Origin: Deltaproteobacteria bacterium
GTDB taxonomy: Bacteria; Desulfobacterota; Syntrophobacteria; Syntrophobacterales; Syntrophobacteraceae
Assembly (NCBI GenBank): GCA_012517315.1
Contig: JAAYVE010000019.1
Location: 62,001 to 126,000, forward strand
Direction of reading: 5' to 3'
DNA length: 64,000 nucleotides
Part shown: positions 17,219 through 25,793 of the stretch, one piece after another
Numbering within the stretch: the first letter of the stretch is position 1
How the letters are laid out: each line of letters starts with the position of its first letter
Translations under genes and position numbers: made by a program
Notes under the pieces: generated by a model
What the model was told of the DNA's origin: nothing
The model's database searches: none
What the model saw: only the letters and a program-made list of their open reading frames with translations

Positions 17219-17671
17219 TCAGAACTGCTTCCGGCTGTCCAGGAGAAGCGTGACAGGTCCATCATTAACAAGTTGGACATGCATCATTTCCTGAAAACGA
17301 CCCGAAGCCACGGTTGGCACAGTGCTTTTCAATTCCTTCAGAAAAGCCTCGTAGAGCTGGAGCGCTTTCTCAGGCGCAGCCGCTCCGGCGTACGAAGGTC
17401 TCCTTCCCTTTCTGCAATCCCCCAGGAGAGTGAACTGAGACACCACGAGAATAGCTCCGCCTACATCCAAGAGAGACAAGTTCATCTTACCCTCATCGTC
17501 GGGAAAGATACGCAGGTGGACCACTTTTTCGGCCAAGTAGCCGACGTCCTCCCGGGAATCATCCTGACCGACCCCCAGAAACAGGAGAATTCCACGTCCG
17601 ATCTCACCGACTGTCTCTCCACCGCCCAGTTGCACTGCGGCTTTGAGAACCCTTTGCACGACAGCCCTCAA
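17219..17671 (-). CDS. dtd: D-aminoacyl-tRNA deacylase
   Basis: The 150-residue protein is DTD, which hydrolyses D-amino acids (and glycine mischarged on tRNA-Ala) from tRNA. It has the family start [16 protein letters not shown], the catalytic segment [18 protein letters not shown] near 78-95, and [11 protein letters not shown] near the C-terminus, the DTD form of the NxGPVT motif. The annotated start is a TTG at 17671 because MRAVVQRV is the universal family N-terminus and GGGGAGG sits 8 bp upstream. A longer ATG frame (17740) adds an unrelated Ala/Glu-rich extension. The length equals that of E. coli DTD within a few residues. Confidence 0.92.
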   Translation of the reverse strand: MRAVVQRVLKAAVQLGGGETVGEIGRGILLFLGVGQDDSREDVGYLAEKVVHLRIFPDDEGKMNLSLLDVGGAILVVSQFTLLGDCRKGRRPSYAGAAAPEKALQLYEAFLKELKSTVPTVASGRFQEMMHVQLVNDGPVTLLLDSRKQF

Positions 17672-17748
17672 GGAATTGGCCTCCCCTGCCGCCCTTGAAT
17701 ACCTCTCTTCTCCACAAACAGCCGCTTCATCCCCATTCAACCTCTTGT

Positions 17749-17778
17749 TTGACCCTTCCCGACAAATAAGGATATAAG
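17749..17778 (+). promoter_or_regulatory. Sigma-70-like promoter for the radical SAM gene
   Basis: TTGACC, 18 bp, then TATAAG, 148 bp before the start at 17926. The two hexamers each match five of six consensus positions. This is inference from sequence. Confidence 0.45.
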
Positions 17779-17925
17779 TCTGCCGAATCCGAACGTCAGC
17801 CTGAGCGAATCACAGAATCACAACCTGAAAGGAGGGTCTTCTGTCCCTCCCGTGCGAAGCCGCCTCGGACCTGACGGGGACGGATCCCAGTTCAGGCAAG
17901 CGGCCACAGCGGTGAGACGAGGAAA

Positions 17926-19311
17926 ATGTCAAGAGCCCCCTTCATCTTGCTGATCAATCCGTGGATCACCGATTTCGCGGCATACGACCTTTGGGCAAAG
18001 CCCCTCGGGTTGTTGCTCCTCGCTTCTCTCCTGCGCCAAGGGGGATGTGGGGTTGCGTACGTGGACTGCCTGGAGCACCGGGGGCAGGCACAGGGGACCA
18101 CTCCCCCCCGGGATCGCTTCGGAACGGGGAAATATCTCAAGACCAGCATCCCCACACCCGAAGCCTGCAAGGGGTTTCCCCGACATTATTACCGTTACGG
18201 GATCCACCCCGACGATTTCCGGACCCGGCTCGAATCCCTCTCAAGACCAGACCTCATCTGGGTCACATCCGTCATGACTTACTGGTATCCCGGAGTGCAG
18301 CAGACCATTTCTGTACTCAGGGAGGTTTTCCCAAATACTCCCGTCTGGCTTGGCGGCATTTATGCTCAGTTGTGCCCTGAGCATGCCCGTCAACACGCCG
18401 GAGCCGATGAGGTGGTGACTCACACGCCTGCTCTCATACCCCAACACATCCAATGCGCCACCGGGTTCGCGATGAAAAAAGCGAAAACCTGGCCCCATTT
18501 CGCCCTCTGGCCCGGACCAGCCCTGGACCTCATTCACGCCCCCTCCTACATTCCCCTCCTCACCAGCGTCGGATGCCCCTTTCAATGCCCCTACTGCGCA
18601 TCATCTCTCCTTCAGCCCATCCGGGAAAGAAAGAGCGCTGAGGTCATCGCCGATGAAATAATGAGTTCATGGCGAAGCTACGGCGTGAGGGACTATGCCT
18701 TCTACGACGACGCGCTCCTCCTCGGGGAGGAGGAGTCCTTGCGCAATGCCCTGGATCGGGTTTCAAGGGAGAACCTCCCTTTGCGGTTTCACACGCCCAA
18801 TGCGGTTCATGTCCGTGCCATTTCGCAAAAGAAGGCGGAAAGGCTTCGCAAATGGGGTTTTGAAACCATCCGCCTTGGTCTGGAAACCACCCGCGCGGAA
18901 AACCAGCTCAAGTGGGGGGGCAAAGTGAACAACACCATGTTTGCCGAAGCGGTTTCCCATCTTCTTTGTTCCGGGTTCAGACCACACCAGATCGGGGTTT
19001 ACCTCCTGTGCGGGCTTCCCGGTCAGAGTCCCGAGGAGGTGGCCGAGGCAATCCGCCGAGTGCAGGAGGCAGGCGTGATGCCGCATATCGCAGAGTATTC
19101 TCCCGTGCCCGGAACGCCTACCTGGCATGAGGCGCGGCGCCTCTCCCCTTATGACCTACAAGGGGAACCCCTTTACCACAACAACACGTTCTTCGCCTGC
19201 AGGCGTCCGGACTTCTCCCTCGAAACACTCAACCACCTCAAGGCCCTCGCCCGTCAAGTCCGCCGTTCCATCCCGCATGTGGAAAGTCCGGAATGTTCCC
19301 ACGGCTCTTGA
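17926..19311 (+). CDS. B12-binding-like radical SAM protein
   Basis: The 461-residue protein has an N-terminal Rossmann-like region resembling a cobalamin-binding domain (PFILLINPWITDFAAYD; LGLLLLASLLRQGGCGVAYV). It then has a radical SAM core with CPFQCPYCASS near 217-227, the CxxxCxxC motif that ligates the 4Fe-4S cluster and SAM. GLETTRAENQLKWGGK and LLCGLPGQSPEEVAEAI are typical later core strands. The DxHxxG cobalamin motif is not obvious. This class ranges from methylthio transfer to lipid and cofactor chemistry; the substrate is unknown here. It has a good upstream promoter and no clear operon partner. Confidence 0.85.
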   Translation: MSRAPFILLINPWITDFAAYDLWAKPLGLLLLASLLRQGGCGVAYVDCLEHRGQAQGTTPPRDRFGTGKYLKTSIPTPEACKGFPRHYYRYGIHPDDFRTRLESLSRPDLIWVTSVMTYWYPGVQQTISVLREVFPNTPVWLGGIYAQLCPEHARQHAGADEVVTHTPALIPQHIQCATGFAMKKAKTWPHFALWPGPALDLIHAPSYIPLLTSVGCPFQCPYCASSLLQPIRERKSAEVIADEIMSSWRSYGVRDYAFYDDALLLGEEESLRNALDRVSRENLPLRFHTPNAVHVRAISQKKAERLRKWGFETIRLGLETTRAENQLKWGGKVNNTMFAEAVSHLLCSGFRPHQIGVYLLCGLPGQSPEEVAEAIRRVQEAGVMPHIAEYSPVPGTPTWHEARRLSPYDLQGEPLYHNNTFFACRRPDFSLETLNHLKALARQVRRSIPHVESPECSHGS

Positions 19312-19727
19312 TCCCCCTCTTGGGGGGGAGAAAAGAACACGGGGACGACGTGAGGTTCAGGATACAAAAAACCCCTGCGACCCGCCAGTGCATTTCGCCC
19401 CAAAAACCGTTGGACAAAGACGGGAATCTTTGCCATAAGGACTGCCGCCCCGGGCGCTCCGCTCTCAGGGATCGACGGGAGATCCGTTCACGCATCCTCA
19501 GGCAAGCCGCTGCAGCGCGGAGACCCGTTGGAAATGGCAAGACGGCAACAGGTAAGGCGCTGTGGATCACAACGGTGAAGCCGTTTTAGGGGCAGATCTC
19601 GCCGTTTGTTTGGAATACGATTGAAAACCGTTTCCCAACAACGGGGCACGGAAGATTCCTCGTTTGAGCCCTGCTCATTTCGTCCGGCGGTGTTCGAAAA
19701 TGCCGCATAACATAAGGGGACTTGGCG
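19312..19727. other. 416-bp intergenic region
   Basis: Between the radical SAM gene and a small hypothetical gene. A short GC hairpin (TCCCCC/GGGGGA, 19311-19329) follows the stop but lacks a T-run. No further gene was recognised. Confidence 0.4.
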
Positions 19728-20027
19728 TTGCTCGATCAGGATTCGGGTTTGTATGTCTTCGAGTTGATTCTTGGCTTCAAATGCAAGGGACAAAAGCTTT
19801 ACAGTCCCCTTTGCCTCATCCTTGCCGACGATCCTGAGGAAGCCATGGAAAAGGCGGAGGATTACCTCTGTCGCCTGGACATTACCGGGCATGCCTGGAT
19901 AGAAGAGGTGGGAGAGCCGAGGGATCCGGAGGAGTACCAGGCACAGTTCCTGGACAACGGGAGAGAACTCCCCCCCGTGCTGGACGACATGTCCGACGAG
20001 GAGCTTCGGGATTTCCTTTGCCCCTGA
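19728..20027 (+). CDS. Hypothetical acidic protein, about 99 aa
   Basis: I do not recognise this family. The product is small, soluble and acidic, with an alpha/beta look. A strand pair (YVFELILGFKCKGQKLY) leads to a helix ADDPEEAMEKAEDYLCRL, and the C-terminus is helical and acidic (DDMSDEELRDFL). Two TTG codons are possible starts. TTG at 19728 was chosen because AAGGGGA lies 7 bp before it, whereas TTG at 19722 is only one base after the ribosome site. It converges on the next hypothetical gene. Confidence 0.55.
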   Translation: MLDQDSGLYVFELILGFKCKGQKLYSPLCLILADDPEEAMEKAEDYLCRLDITGHAWIEEVGEPRDPEEYQAQFLDNGRELPPVLDDMSDEELRDFLCP

Positions 20028-20161
20028 GGCACGACGGCGATCCAACGGCCACGGATTTGCGCCGGAGCGCTCCGACCTATACTACTCACAAGGCATTCAT
20101 ATAGAGCCATTCCAATGAAAACGGGCCGATACAGAATGGATGAGGCAACATTGGGGACCGT

Positions 20162-20587
20162 TCATGAGAGGGGGATGAACTTGGAGATTTGTCTGTGTAC
20201 CGACTGGTAGATGTCCAGGTCTGTTCCATAGATTTCCACAATGGCCTTGTGGTTGATGAGTTTCTCGATGATATAGGCTGTGAGAAAAAGGCTCACGAAG
20301 TGAGGTCGTGGGACCAGATCCCTGATGTTGGCCGTCTGAAACTGGATGTCGAATTCCTCCGCCGTCAGGAGATTCTCTAGGCAAAGCTGGATCTGATGGT
20401 CCAATGCTTCTTTGCTCGTCGTCTCAATGAGCCTTTCTTCGATGAGCTTGGTGGAAACGCGCTCGCTCAGCTCCTCCAGGTTCTGGCGCAGGAGGTTCAT
20501 GGCGTTGACACGCTCAGACTCCCTTGCATGGTCCAGTTTTGAGATCACGGCACTTTCACGGCTGTCGGGTCGAAAGTCTCTCGCCAT
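20162..20587 (-). CDS. Hypothetical all-helical protein, 141 aa
   Basis: I do not recognise this family. The protein is soluble and helical throughout, with long amphipathic stretches (AMNLLRQNLEELSERV; LDHQIQLCLENLLTAEEFDI) and a C-terminal helix (HRQISKFIPLS). No cofactor or zinc motif is visible. GAGGAAGCAA precedes the ATG at 20587, which supports translation. The gene lies just downstream of larB on the same strand (a gap of 77 bp to its start). Confidence 0.55.
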   Translation of the reverse strand: MARDFRPDSRESAVISKLDHARESERVNAMNLLRQNLEELSERVSTKLIEERLIETTSKEALDHQIQLCLENLLTAEEFDIQFQTANIRDLVPRPHFVSLFLTAYIIEKLINHKAIVEIYGTDLDIYQSVHRQISKFIPLS

Positions 20588-20664
20588 TTGCTTCCTCTCC
20601 CTGACGTTGTCTCCCCATTTGGAAGTTGTTCCAGTTGCTGCGCCATAGGCCAGAGTCGATGGCC

Positions 20665-21465
20665 CTATCGAGTCACTTCAGCCCGATCCACGCCCCCCCC
20701 GGCTTCAAGGTCCGCACGGCACCCACGGGAAGCGATCAGTGCAGCCATATAACCGGCACCAAACCCATTATCAATGTTAACCACGGCAACCCCGGGTGAA
20801 CAGGTATTGAGCATGCCCAGGAGTGCAGCAAGCCCCCCGAAGTTGGAACCATATCCCACACTGGTCGGCACTGCAATGACCGGGCCCTCCACCATGCCGC
20901 CGACAACGCTGGGAAGGGCTCCCTCCATGCCCGCTACCACGACATAGGCTGAGGCTTCCTGGAGTTCATCCCACAGGTGAAGCAGGCGATGCAAACCCGC
21001 AACGCCCACATCGAAAAAGCGACGCACCCTGGTCCCCATCATTTCAGCCGTGACAGCGGCCTCCTCCGCGACCGGCAGATCGGAAGAGCCGGCACACAAG
21101 ACGTGAACAATCCCGCCTCGTTCCTCCTGAAAGTCCCCCTGTCTGAGGGTGAGAACCCGCGCGACCGGATGATACTCCAACCGGTTCAACCGCTCCCTGA
21201 CCTCCTCCGCCTTCTCCTTCCCCACCCTGGTGACAAGAATCGTACTTCCAAAGGACTCCATTGCCATTACTATTTCGACGATCTGCTGCGCACTCTTCCC
21301 CTCGCCGAAAACCACCTCAGGAAAACCCCGCCTGAGCCTCCGGTGATGATCGACGCGGGCAAAGGAGAGATCCTCGTAAGGGAGTTTCCGCAAAAACGCG
21401 AGGACGTCCCCCAGTTCAGCCTTTCCGTCCTTATACTCCTGGAGCATTTTCTCAATTCTTTCCAT
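20665..21465 (-). CDS. larB: Nickel pincer cofactor biosynthesis protein LarB (AIR-carboxylase-like)
   Basis: The 266-residue protein matches LarB, which carboxylates nicotinic acid adenine dinucleotide and hydrolyses the phosphoanhydride in making the Ni-pincer nucleotide. The last domain resembles PurE, with YVVVAGMEGALPSVVGGMV and AVPTSVGYGSNFGGLAALLG. VVNIDNGFGAGYMAALI is the conserved C-terminal block. The start at 21465 avoids a long overlap with waaA; a frame from 21507 also exists. It overlaps waaA by 14 bp. LarC and LarE are not in the window, so either they are elsewhere or this homologue serves another carboxylation. Confidence 0.82.
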   Translation of the reverse strand: MERIEKMLQEYKDGKAELGDVLAFLRKLPYEDLSFARVDHHRRLRRGFPEVVFGEGKSAQQIVEIVMAMESFGSTILVTRVGKEKAEEVRERLNRLEYHPVARVLTLRQGDFQEERGGIVHVLCAGSSDLPVAEEAAVTAEMMGTRVRRFFDVGVAGLHRLLHLWDELQEASAYVVVAGMEGALPSVVGGMVEGPVIAVPTSVGYGSNFGGLAALLGMLNTCSPGVAVVNIDNGFGAGYMAALIASRGCRADLEAGGGVDRAEVTR

Positions 21466-22780
21466 GGCAAGTCCCCGTGCGTCCTCCCCTTTCCTCCCCC
21501 AAGGCATCCATGATGAGATCCAGCTGCAACTCCACTATCCCTTCGAGGCCCCGCAAGGCTTCATTGGCCCGCTCACCATACAGGCAGAGTTCGGGTAGGC
21601 GATGGACCCAATGCTTCCACGAGTCCCTGAGCTCTCGATAATCCGAGACGAGGAAACTGCCCTGAACAGAGGAAAGCAACCGGTGTTCATCCAACACCCC
21701 TTGTATGCCTGGACCATAGAAAACGGCCTTTCCCCAGGCGGCTGGTTCCAGAATGTTATGGCCACCGACGGAGGGTTCGAGGGTCCCCCCGCAGAAGATG
21801 AGATCTCCAATGGAATAGAGTTCGAACAGTGGGCCGATGCGATCCACAAGAACTACCTCAACGTCTCCGCCACGCCTTCCCGCCTCAATCTCCGTGAGGA
21901 GTCCGAAAGGAATGCCATGGTTCCTGAGCCAATCCGCCATGCGGACGATGTTGTGCATGTGCCGTGGGGCAAAAATCCCAACCACGCCAAGGGCATCTTC
22001 GCAAACGCGTCGATAGACATCCAGAATACCAATGCATTCATCACCCCGCAGGCTTCCGCCAACGATCACACACGCCCCCTCCGAAATCCCCAGCAGGTCC
22101 CGCCAGAACCGGGGGCGCTCGGGACGAACCTTCGCCGACAGTCCGGCATACTTGGAACTACCCACAAGCAGAGTGCGCTCTGCAGGAACGCCAAGGGTCA
22201 ACATATTGCGCAGATCCGCCTCTGAATGCATGGCAAGCCACTTGAACCGGCGGAAAACGGGCTCGAAGAGCGGCCAAAGCAGGCGGTACCACCTTGCGGA
22301 GCGGTTCGAAAGAGACCCGTTGAGAAGCACGGCGGGGATTCCCTTACCGGCAAGCTGGCGAAAGAGATTGGGCCAGTATTCCCCTTCAAAGCTCACGTAA
22401 AGGTCGGGCTTCACATGCTCCAGTGCTTTTCCCACAACAAAGGGAAGGTCGAAGGGAAACGGCAGCACCCGAACGGCGAAGTCCACCTGGGAACGGGCAA
22501 ATGCGTATCCTTGTGGAGTCCCCACAGACAAGAAGAGGAGGGCTCCGGGAAGACGCCGTCGAAGAGCGACGCAAACCGGGACAGCCCCGGTGACCTCGCC
22601 CACCGAAGAGGCATGGAGCCAGATTCTGGGGCGGCCCCCTTCGTCCAATTTCTCCATGTAAGATCCCGTTCTGCCTTGCAGGAATTCCGGATCCTTTTTC
22701 CAAAGAAGTCGAAAATAAGGCAGAAAAGCACACGCCGCGCCATGCAGGATTGTGTTATAAACGACAGCCGCCGCTTCCAA
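21452..22780 (-). CDS. waaA: 3-deoxy-D-manno-octulosonic acid transferase
   Basis: The 442-residue protein is KDO transferase, which adds KDO from CMP-KDO to lipid A at the inner face of the inner membrane. The N-terminal GT30 block is RIWLHASSVGEVTGAVP near 52-68. SFEGEYWPNLFRQLAGKGIP follows. The C-terminal nucleotide-sugar block is FCGGTLEPSVGGHNILEPAA, near 324-343, with catalytic-site residues conserved in GT-B glycosyltransferases. The start is a TTG at 22780 with GGAGGA upstream. Its presence supports a Gram-negative envelope with LPS. It overlaps the following larB gene. Confidence 0.92.
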   Translation of the reverse strand: MEAAAVVYNTILHGAACAFLPYFRLLWKKDPEFLQGRTGSYMEKLDEGGRPRIWLHASSVGEVTGAVPVCVALRRRLPGALLFLSVGTPQGYAFARSQVDFAVRVLPFPFDLPFVVGKALEHVKPDLYVSFEGEYWPNLFRQLAGKGIPAVLLNGSLSNRSARWYRLLWPLFEPVFRRFKWLAMHSEADLRNMLTLGVPAERTLLVGSSKYAGLSAKVRPERPRFWRDLLGISEGACVIVGGSLRGDECIGILDVYRRVCEDALGVVGIFAPRHMHNIVRMADWLRNHGIPFGLLTEIEAGRRGGDVEVVLVDRIGPLFELYSIGDLIFCGGTLEPSVGGHNILEPAAWGKAVFYGPGIQGVLDEHRLLSSVQGSFLVSDYRELRDSWKHWVHRLPELCLYGERANEALRGLEGIVELQLDLIMDALGEERGGRTGTCHGKN

Positions 22781-23092
22781 GATCTACTTTTCCTCCGTTG
22801 GCAAAACAGAATACCCTTGAATCCTCAGAAAAATGACTCGAAGACCCATCTGCTCTTACCCCAACTGAGAGGGCAAAACAACAAAGATCGGAAAGACTTC
22901 CCTACGTCCGTCGAGGCGGGAACAAGGGACAGCCCTCCCCATCAACAGAGTTTCTGCACGCACCACGGGCTGATGAGAGGGGCATCCGCGCCTCCTTTTT
23001 TCTTGCCCATTCATTTGAGACTATTCTATCATCCCCAAGTGTTCGTCCTTGATCGTTCCCCCCTTCACCAGTCGGGAAGGAATCGTCCATCC
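22781..23092. other. 312-bp divergent intergenic region
   Basis: Separates waaA (minus) from asnS (plus). The frame of asnS stays open upstream to 22226 but encodes sequence antisense to waaA, so it is not used. No clear promoter was found. Confidence 0.4.
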
Positions 23093-24493
23093 ATGGGAAA
23101 AACGTTGCGCATCGCCCAGGTGTTTCGACAGGAAAGGGCCCTGCTTGGAAAGGCCGTTTCCGTTCAGGGTTGGGTGCGAACCAGAAGAGACTCGAAGGTC
23201 GGTGTCAGTTTCGTCGAACTCAACGACGGCTCCTGCCTGCGCAACCTGCAGGTGGTCGTTGCAACGGACCAGCCTGACCTGGCACTGCTTCTTCCAAGGA
23301 TCTCCAACGGTTGCAGCCTCTTGGTGGAAGGAACTCTCACCGCCTCGCCGGGGAGGGAACAATCCGTGGAGCTGCTGGCCACCCGTATCCACGTCTATGG
23401 CGAGGCGAACCCGGCTACCTATCCCCTGCAGAAAAAACGCCATTCCTTTGAGTACCTCAGGCAGATCGGGCACTTGCGTCCCAGGACCAACACCCTCGGG
23501 GCGGTGGCAAGGGTCCGGAACCGTTTGAGCTTTGCCATCCATCAGTTCTTTCAAGAAAGGGAATTCTTATACATCCAAACTCCTATCATCACGGCCAGTG
23601 ATTGCGAAGGAGCCGGAGAGGTCTTCAGGGTAACCACCCTCAAGCCCGAAGACATGGCGGGAGGCGACGGAGAGAACATCTACCGGAAGGACTTTTTCGG
23701 CAAACCCACCTACCTGACGGTAAGCGGTCAATTGCAGGCGGAGATATACGCCCTGGCCCTGGGGAATGTGTACACCTTCGGCCCCACTTTTCGCTCAGAG
23801 AACTCCAATACGAGCAGGCACTTGGCGGAATTCTGGATGGTCGAGCCCGAAATGGCCTTCTGCGACTTGGATGGCGATTTGCAGACCGCAGAAGCCCTCA
23901 TCAAGGCAATGGTGCAGGTGGTCTTTTCCGATTGTGCCGAGGACTTGGCGTTCTTCAACCGATTCATCGAACCCTCCTTGGCGGGGGAACTGCAAAAGAC
24001 CCTGAGTGAGCCGATGGAAGTCCTTCCCTACGAGGAAGCAGTTCGGATCCTCCAGAATTCGGGGGAAGCGTTCCAGTTCCCTGTGTCCTGGGGAAGCGAC
24101 CTGCAGGCCGAACATGAACGATACCTGACGGAGAAGCTTTTCAAGAGAGCTGTGGCCCTCATTCATTTCCCGAGAGCCATCAAACCTTTCTACATGCGGG
24201 TGAACGACGACGAACAAACCGTGGCCGCCATGGACATCCTGGTTCCCAGGATCGGGGAAATCATCGGGGGATCGCAGCGGGAAGAGCGCCTGGATCATCT
24301 CCTGGACCAAATGCGGCTCAAGGGAATCGGGGAAGAGGACTATCGCTGGTATATCGAACTGCGGCAGTACGGTTCCGTCCCCCACTCCGGCTTTGGGCTG
24401 GGACTGGAAAGACTCGTTCAATATCTTACGGGTGTGGGAAACATTCGGGAAGCCATTCCTTTTCCCAGGACACCCGGCCACGCTGACTTTTAG
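23093..24493 (+). CDS. asnS: Asparaginyl-tRNA synthetase
   Basis: The 466-residue protein is AsnRS, charging tRNA-Asn in the cytoplasm. The N-terminal OB-fold anticodon domain holds VSFVELNDGSCLRNLQVV near 42-59. Class II motif 2 is FGPTFRSENSNTSRHLAEF, and motif 3 is GFGLGLERLVQYLTG near the C-terminus. The length equals E. coli AsnRS. The start at 23093 gives the normal family N-terminus, with GGAAGGAA upstream, while earlier in-frame codons run through an unrelated region antisense to waaA. The presence of AsnRS suggests direct charging rather than GatCAB-only Asn-tRNA synthesis. Confidence 0.95.
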   Translation: MGKTLRIAQVFRQERALLGKAVSVQGWVRTRRDSKVGVSFVELNDGSCLRNLQVVVATDQPDLALLLPRISNGCSLLVEGTLTASPGREQSVELLATRIHVYGEANPATYPLQKKRHSFEYLRQIGHLRPRTNTLGAVARVRNRLSFAIHQFFQEREFLYIQTPIITASDCEGAGEVFRVTTLKPEDMAGGDGENIYRKDFFGKPTYLTVSGQLQAEIYALALGNVYTFGPTFRSENSNTSRHLAEFWMVEPEMAFCDLDGDLQTAEALIKAMVQVVFSDCAEDLAFFNRFIEPSLAGELQKTLSEPMEVLPYEEAVRILQNSGEAFQFPVSWGSDLQAEHERYLTEKLFKRAVALIHFPRAIKPFYMRVNDDEQTVAAMDILVPRIGEIIGGSQREERLDHLLDQMRLKGIGEEDYRWYIELRQYGSVPHSGFGLGLERLVQYLTGVGNIREAIPFPRTPGHADF

Positions 24494-24559
24494 GAAGAGG
24501 AGGATACCCTTGACGATCGAAGGGAGAAAACGCCTCCGCGATGGTCACTGCCTTTCCCG

Positions 24560-24793
24560 ATGCTGCCCTGGGAGAACCTGAAGGAGATGAGCCTGCCTGA
24601 CCTGGAAACATTATGCTGGCGTTGCTGGGGAAGTGGGGTCGTCCCCATCGAAGACCACGGCCAGATGGTGGAATGTCCCGATTGTGAGGGTCTGGGATGG
24701 ATCCCCACTGAGGACGGAAGGAAGCTCCTCGAATTCGTCCAGAGGCACCTGGGAATCACAGGGGAAGACGAGGAGAGTAAGCCGATACCATGA
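24560..24793 (+). CDS. Small zinc-ribbon-like protein
   Basis: The 77-residue protein carries CWRCWGSG near residues 19-26 and CPDCEGLGW near 39-47. The two knuckles resemble one half of a DnaJ-type CxxCxGxG zinc domain. The remainder is acidic and helical. It probably binds one zinc and may interact with protein or RNA, but no function is known. The start is uncertain: ATG at 24560 lacks a good ribosome site, and an in-frame ATG at 24587 has AAGGAG directly adjacent. It lies 66 bp after asnS and could share its transcript. Confidence 0.5.
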   Translation: MLPWENLKEMSLPDLETLCWRCWGSGVVPIEDHGQMVECPDCEGLGWIPTEDGRKLLEFVQRHLGITGEDEESKPIP

Positions 24794-24974
24794 GGCGGCT
24801 CCGGCCTTTCATCATCAGCATGGGGTGCAGAGTATCCTGCGAGGCGATCCCATCGCCCGGCTTGGGCAGGGACGTGGAGGATCCGGAAGACCACGGTTCT
24901 TCATGGCTTCTGATGACACAGGTCGGTCCACGACCGCTGACGTTTCCAGCGCATCAAGTATCCCGGAGGGGAAA

Positions 24975-25475
24975 ATGAAACCAATGAGATTCGCACGCAG
25001 ACTGGACCGAGTGTTCGTATTCGCGGCCCTTGCCCTGACTTTCTCCATCCCGGCCGCCGCCTTGGGTTTTTCCAACGAACCGGTTGACTTCAGAGGCATT
25101 CAGTGGGGAGCCAGGATCGGGGAACTCAGGGGAATGCAGTTCCTGGCCGAGGAAGGCGATTTGAAGTTCTATGAAAGGGAAAACGACCCCATGCTTCTGG
25201 AAAATGTTCGACTGGACAGAATCGTGTATGGATTCTACAAAGACCAGTTTTTCACCGCCATGGTGTATTATGCGTCCCTCGCCGACTTCCTCAATTTGAA
25301 GGACATTCTCTCCAGAAACCACGGCGAGCCGTTTCGCCCCGAGGAAACTCCCAACCGCTATTTCTGGAGCGGTGAGCAAATCGATATCCTGCTCATTTTC
25401 AATGAAAACACCCTCTCGGGAAGAGTGTCCTATTTCTTCAAGCCGTTGCAGAAACAGGCGGAGGGACGTCAGTAG
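24975..25475 (+). CDS. Secreted hypothetical protein
   Basis: The 166-residue product has a signal peptide: a basic start (MKPMRFARRLDRV), a hydrophobic core (FVFAALALTFSIPAAA) and a likely cleavage near ALG. The mature part contains FRGIQWGARIGELRGMQFL and YGFYKDQFFTAMVYY, patterns common in periplasmic proteins of unknown function in Deltaproteobacteria. The start at 24975 has CGGAGGGG upstream. No catalytic motif is visible. It converges on hypC. Confidence 0.68.
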   Translation: MKPMRFARRLDRVFVFAALALTFSIPAAALGFSNEPVDFRGIQWGARIGELRGMQFLAEEGDLKFYERENDPMLLENVRLDRIVYGFYKDQFFTAMVYYASLADFLNLKDILSRNHGEPFRPEETPNRYFWSGEQIDILLIFNENTLSGRVSYFFKPLQKQAEGRQ

Positions 25476-25519
25476 ACCATGACCGCGCATGTTATTCCCC
25501 TCCCGGACCGAGGTCATCC

Positions 25520-25765
25520 TCACTGACCCGATGTGTCGTCCGCCTCGTTCATGGACGCCAACTCCCGCAGGAGCCGGAGAGACTCCCGGGCTTCCTCGGG
25601 ATCCACCTTGTGAAGGGCGAAGCCGGCATGAATGATGAGGTAGTCTCCAAGGGCGGCCGGTTCGGGCAAAAGCATCAGGGAGGCTTTCCTGAGAGCGCTT
25701 CCAACGCGCACTACAGCCATTTCGTCTTCGATCTGAACCACTTCAGCAGGAATGGCAAGACACAC
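25520..25765 (-). CDS. hypC: Hydrogenase assembly chaperone HypC
   Basis: The 81-residue protein begins MCLAIPAEV, the invariant HypC/HybG start in which Cys2 carries the Fe(CN)2CO unit with HypD and delivers it to the hydrogenase large subunit. The beta-barrel continues with DEMAVVRVGSALRKASLMLL. YLIIHAGFALHKVDPEEARE is the conserved C-terminal segment. The start codon is GTG. It lies 28 bp after the hydrogenase maturation protease gene in a likely shared unit. HypA, B, D, E and F are not in the window. Confidence 0.93.
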   Translation of the reverse strand: MCLAIPAEVVQIEDEMAVVRVGSALRKASLMLLPEPAALGDYLIIHAGFALHKVDPEEARESLRLLRELASMNEADDTSGQ

Positions 25766-25793
25766 GAATCATTTCCTTCCAGGTTTTCTTCCA

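Noticed and set aside
22226-23092. Upstream extension of asnS by 289 codons
   Set aside because: It is antisense to waaA, and asnS has its normal length from 23093.
24510-24581. A 23-codon TTG frame with a good ribosome site after asnS
   Set aside because: It is very short, Arg/Cys-rich, and overlaps the better zinc-ribbon frame.
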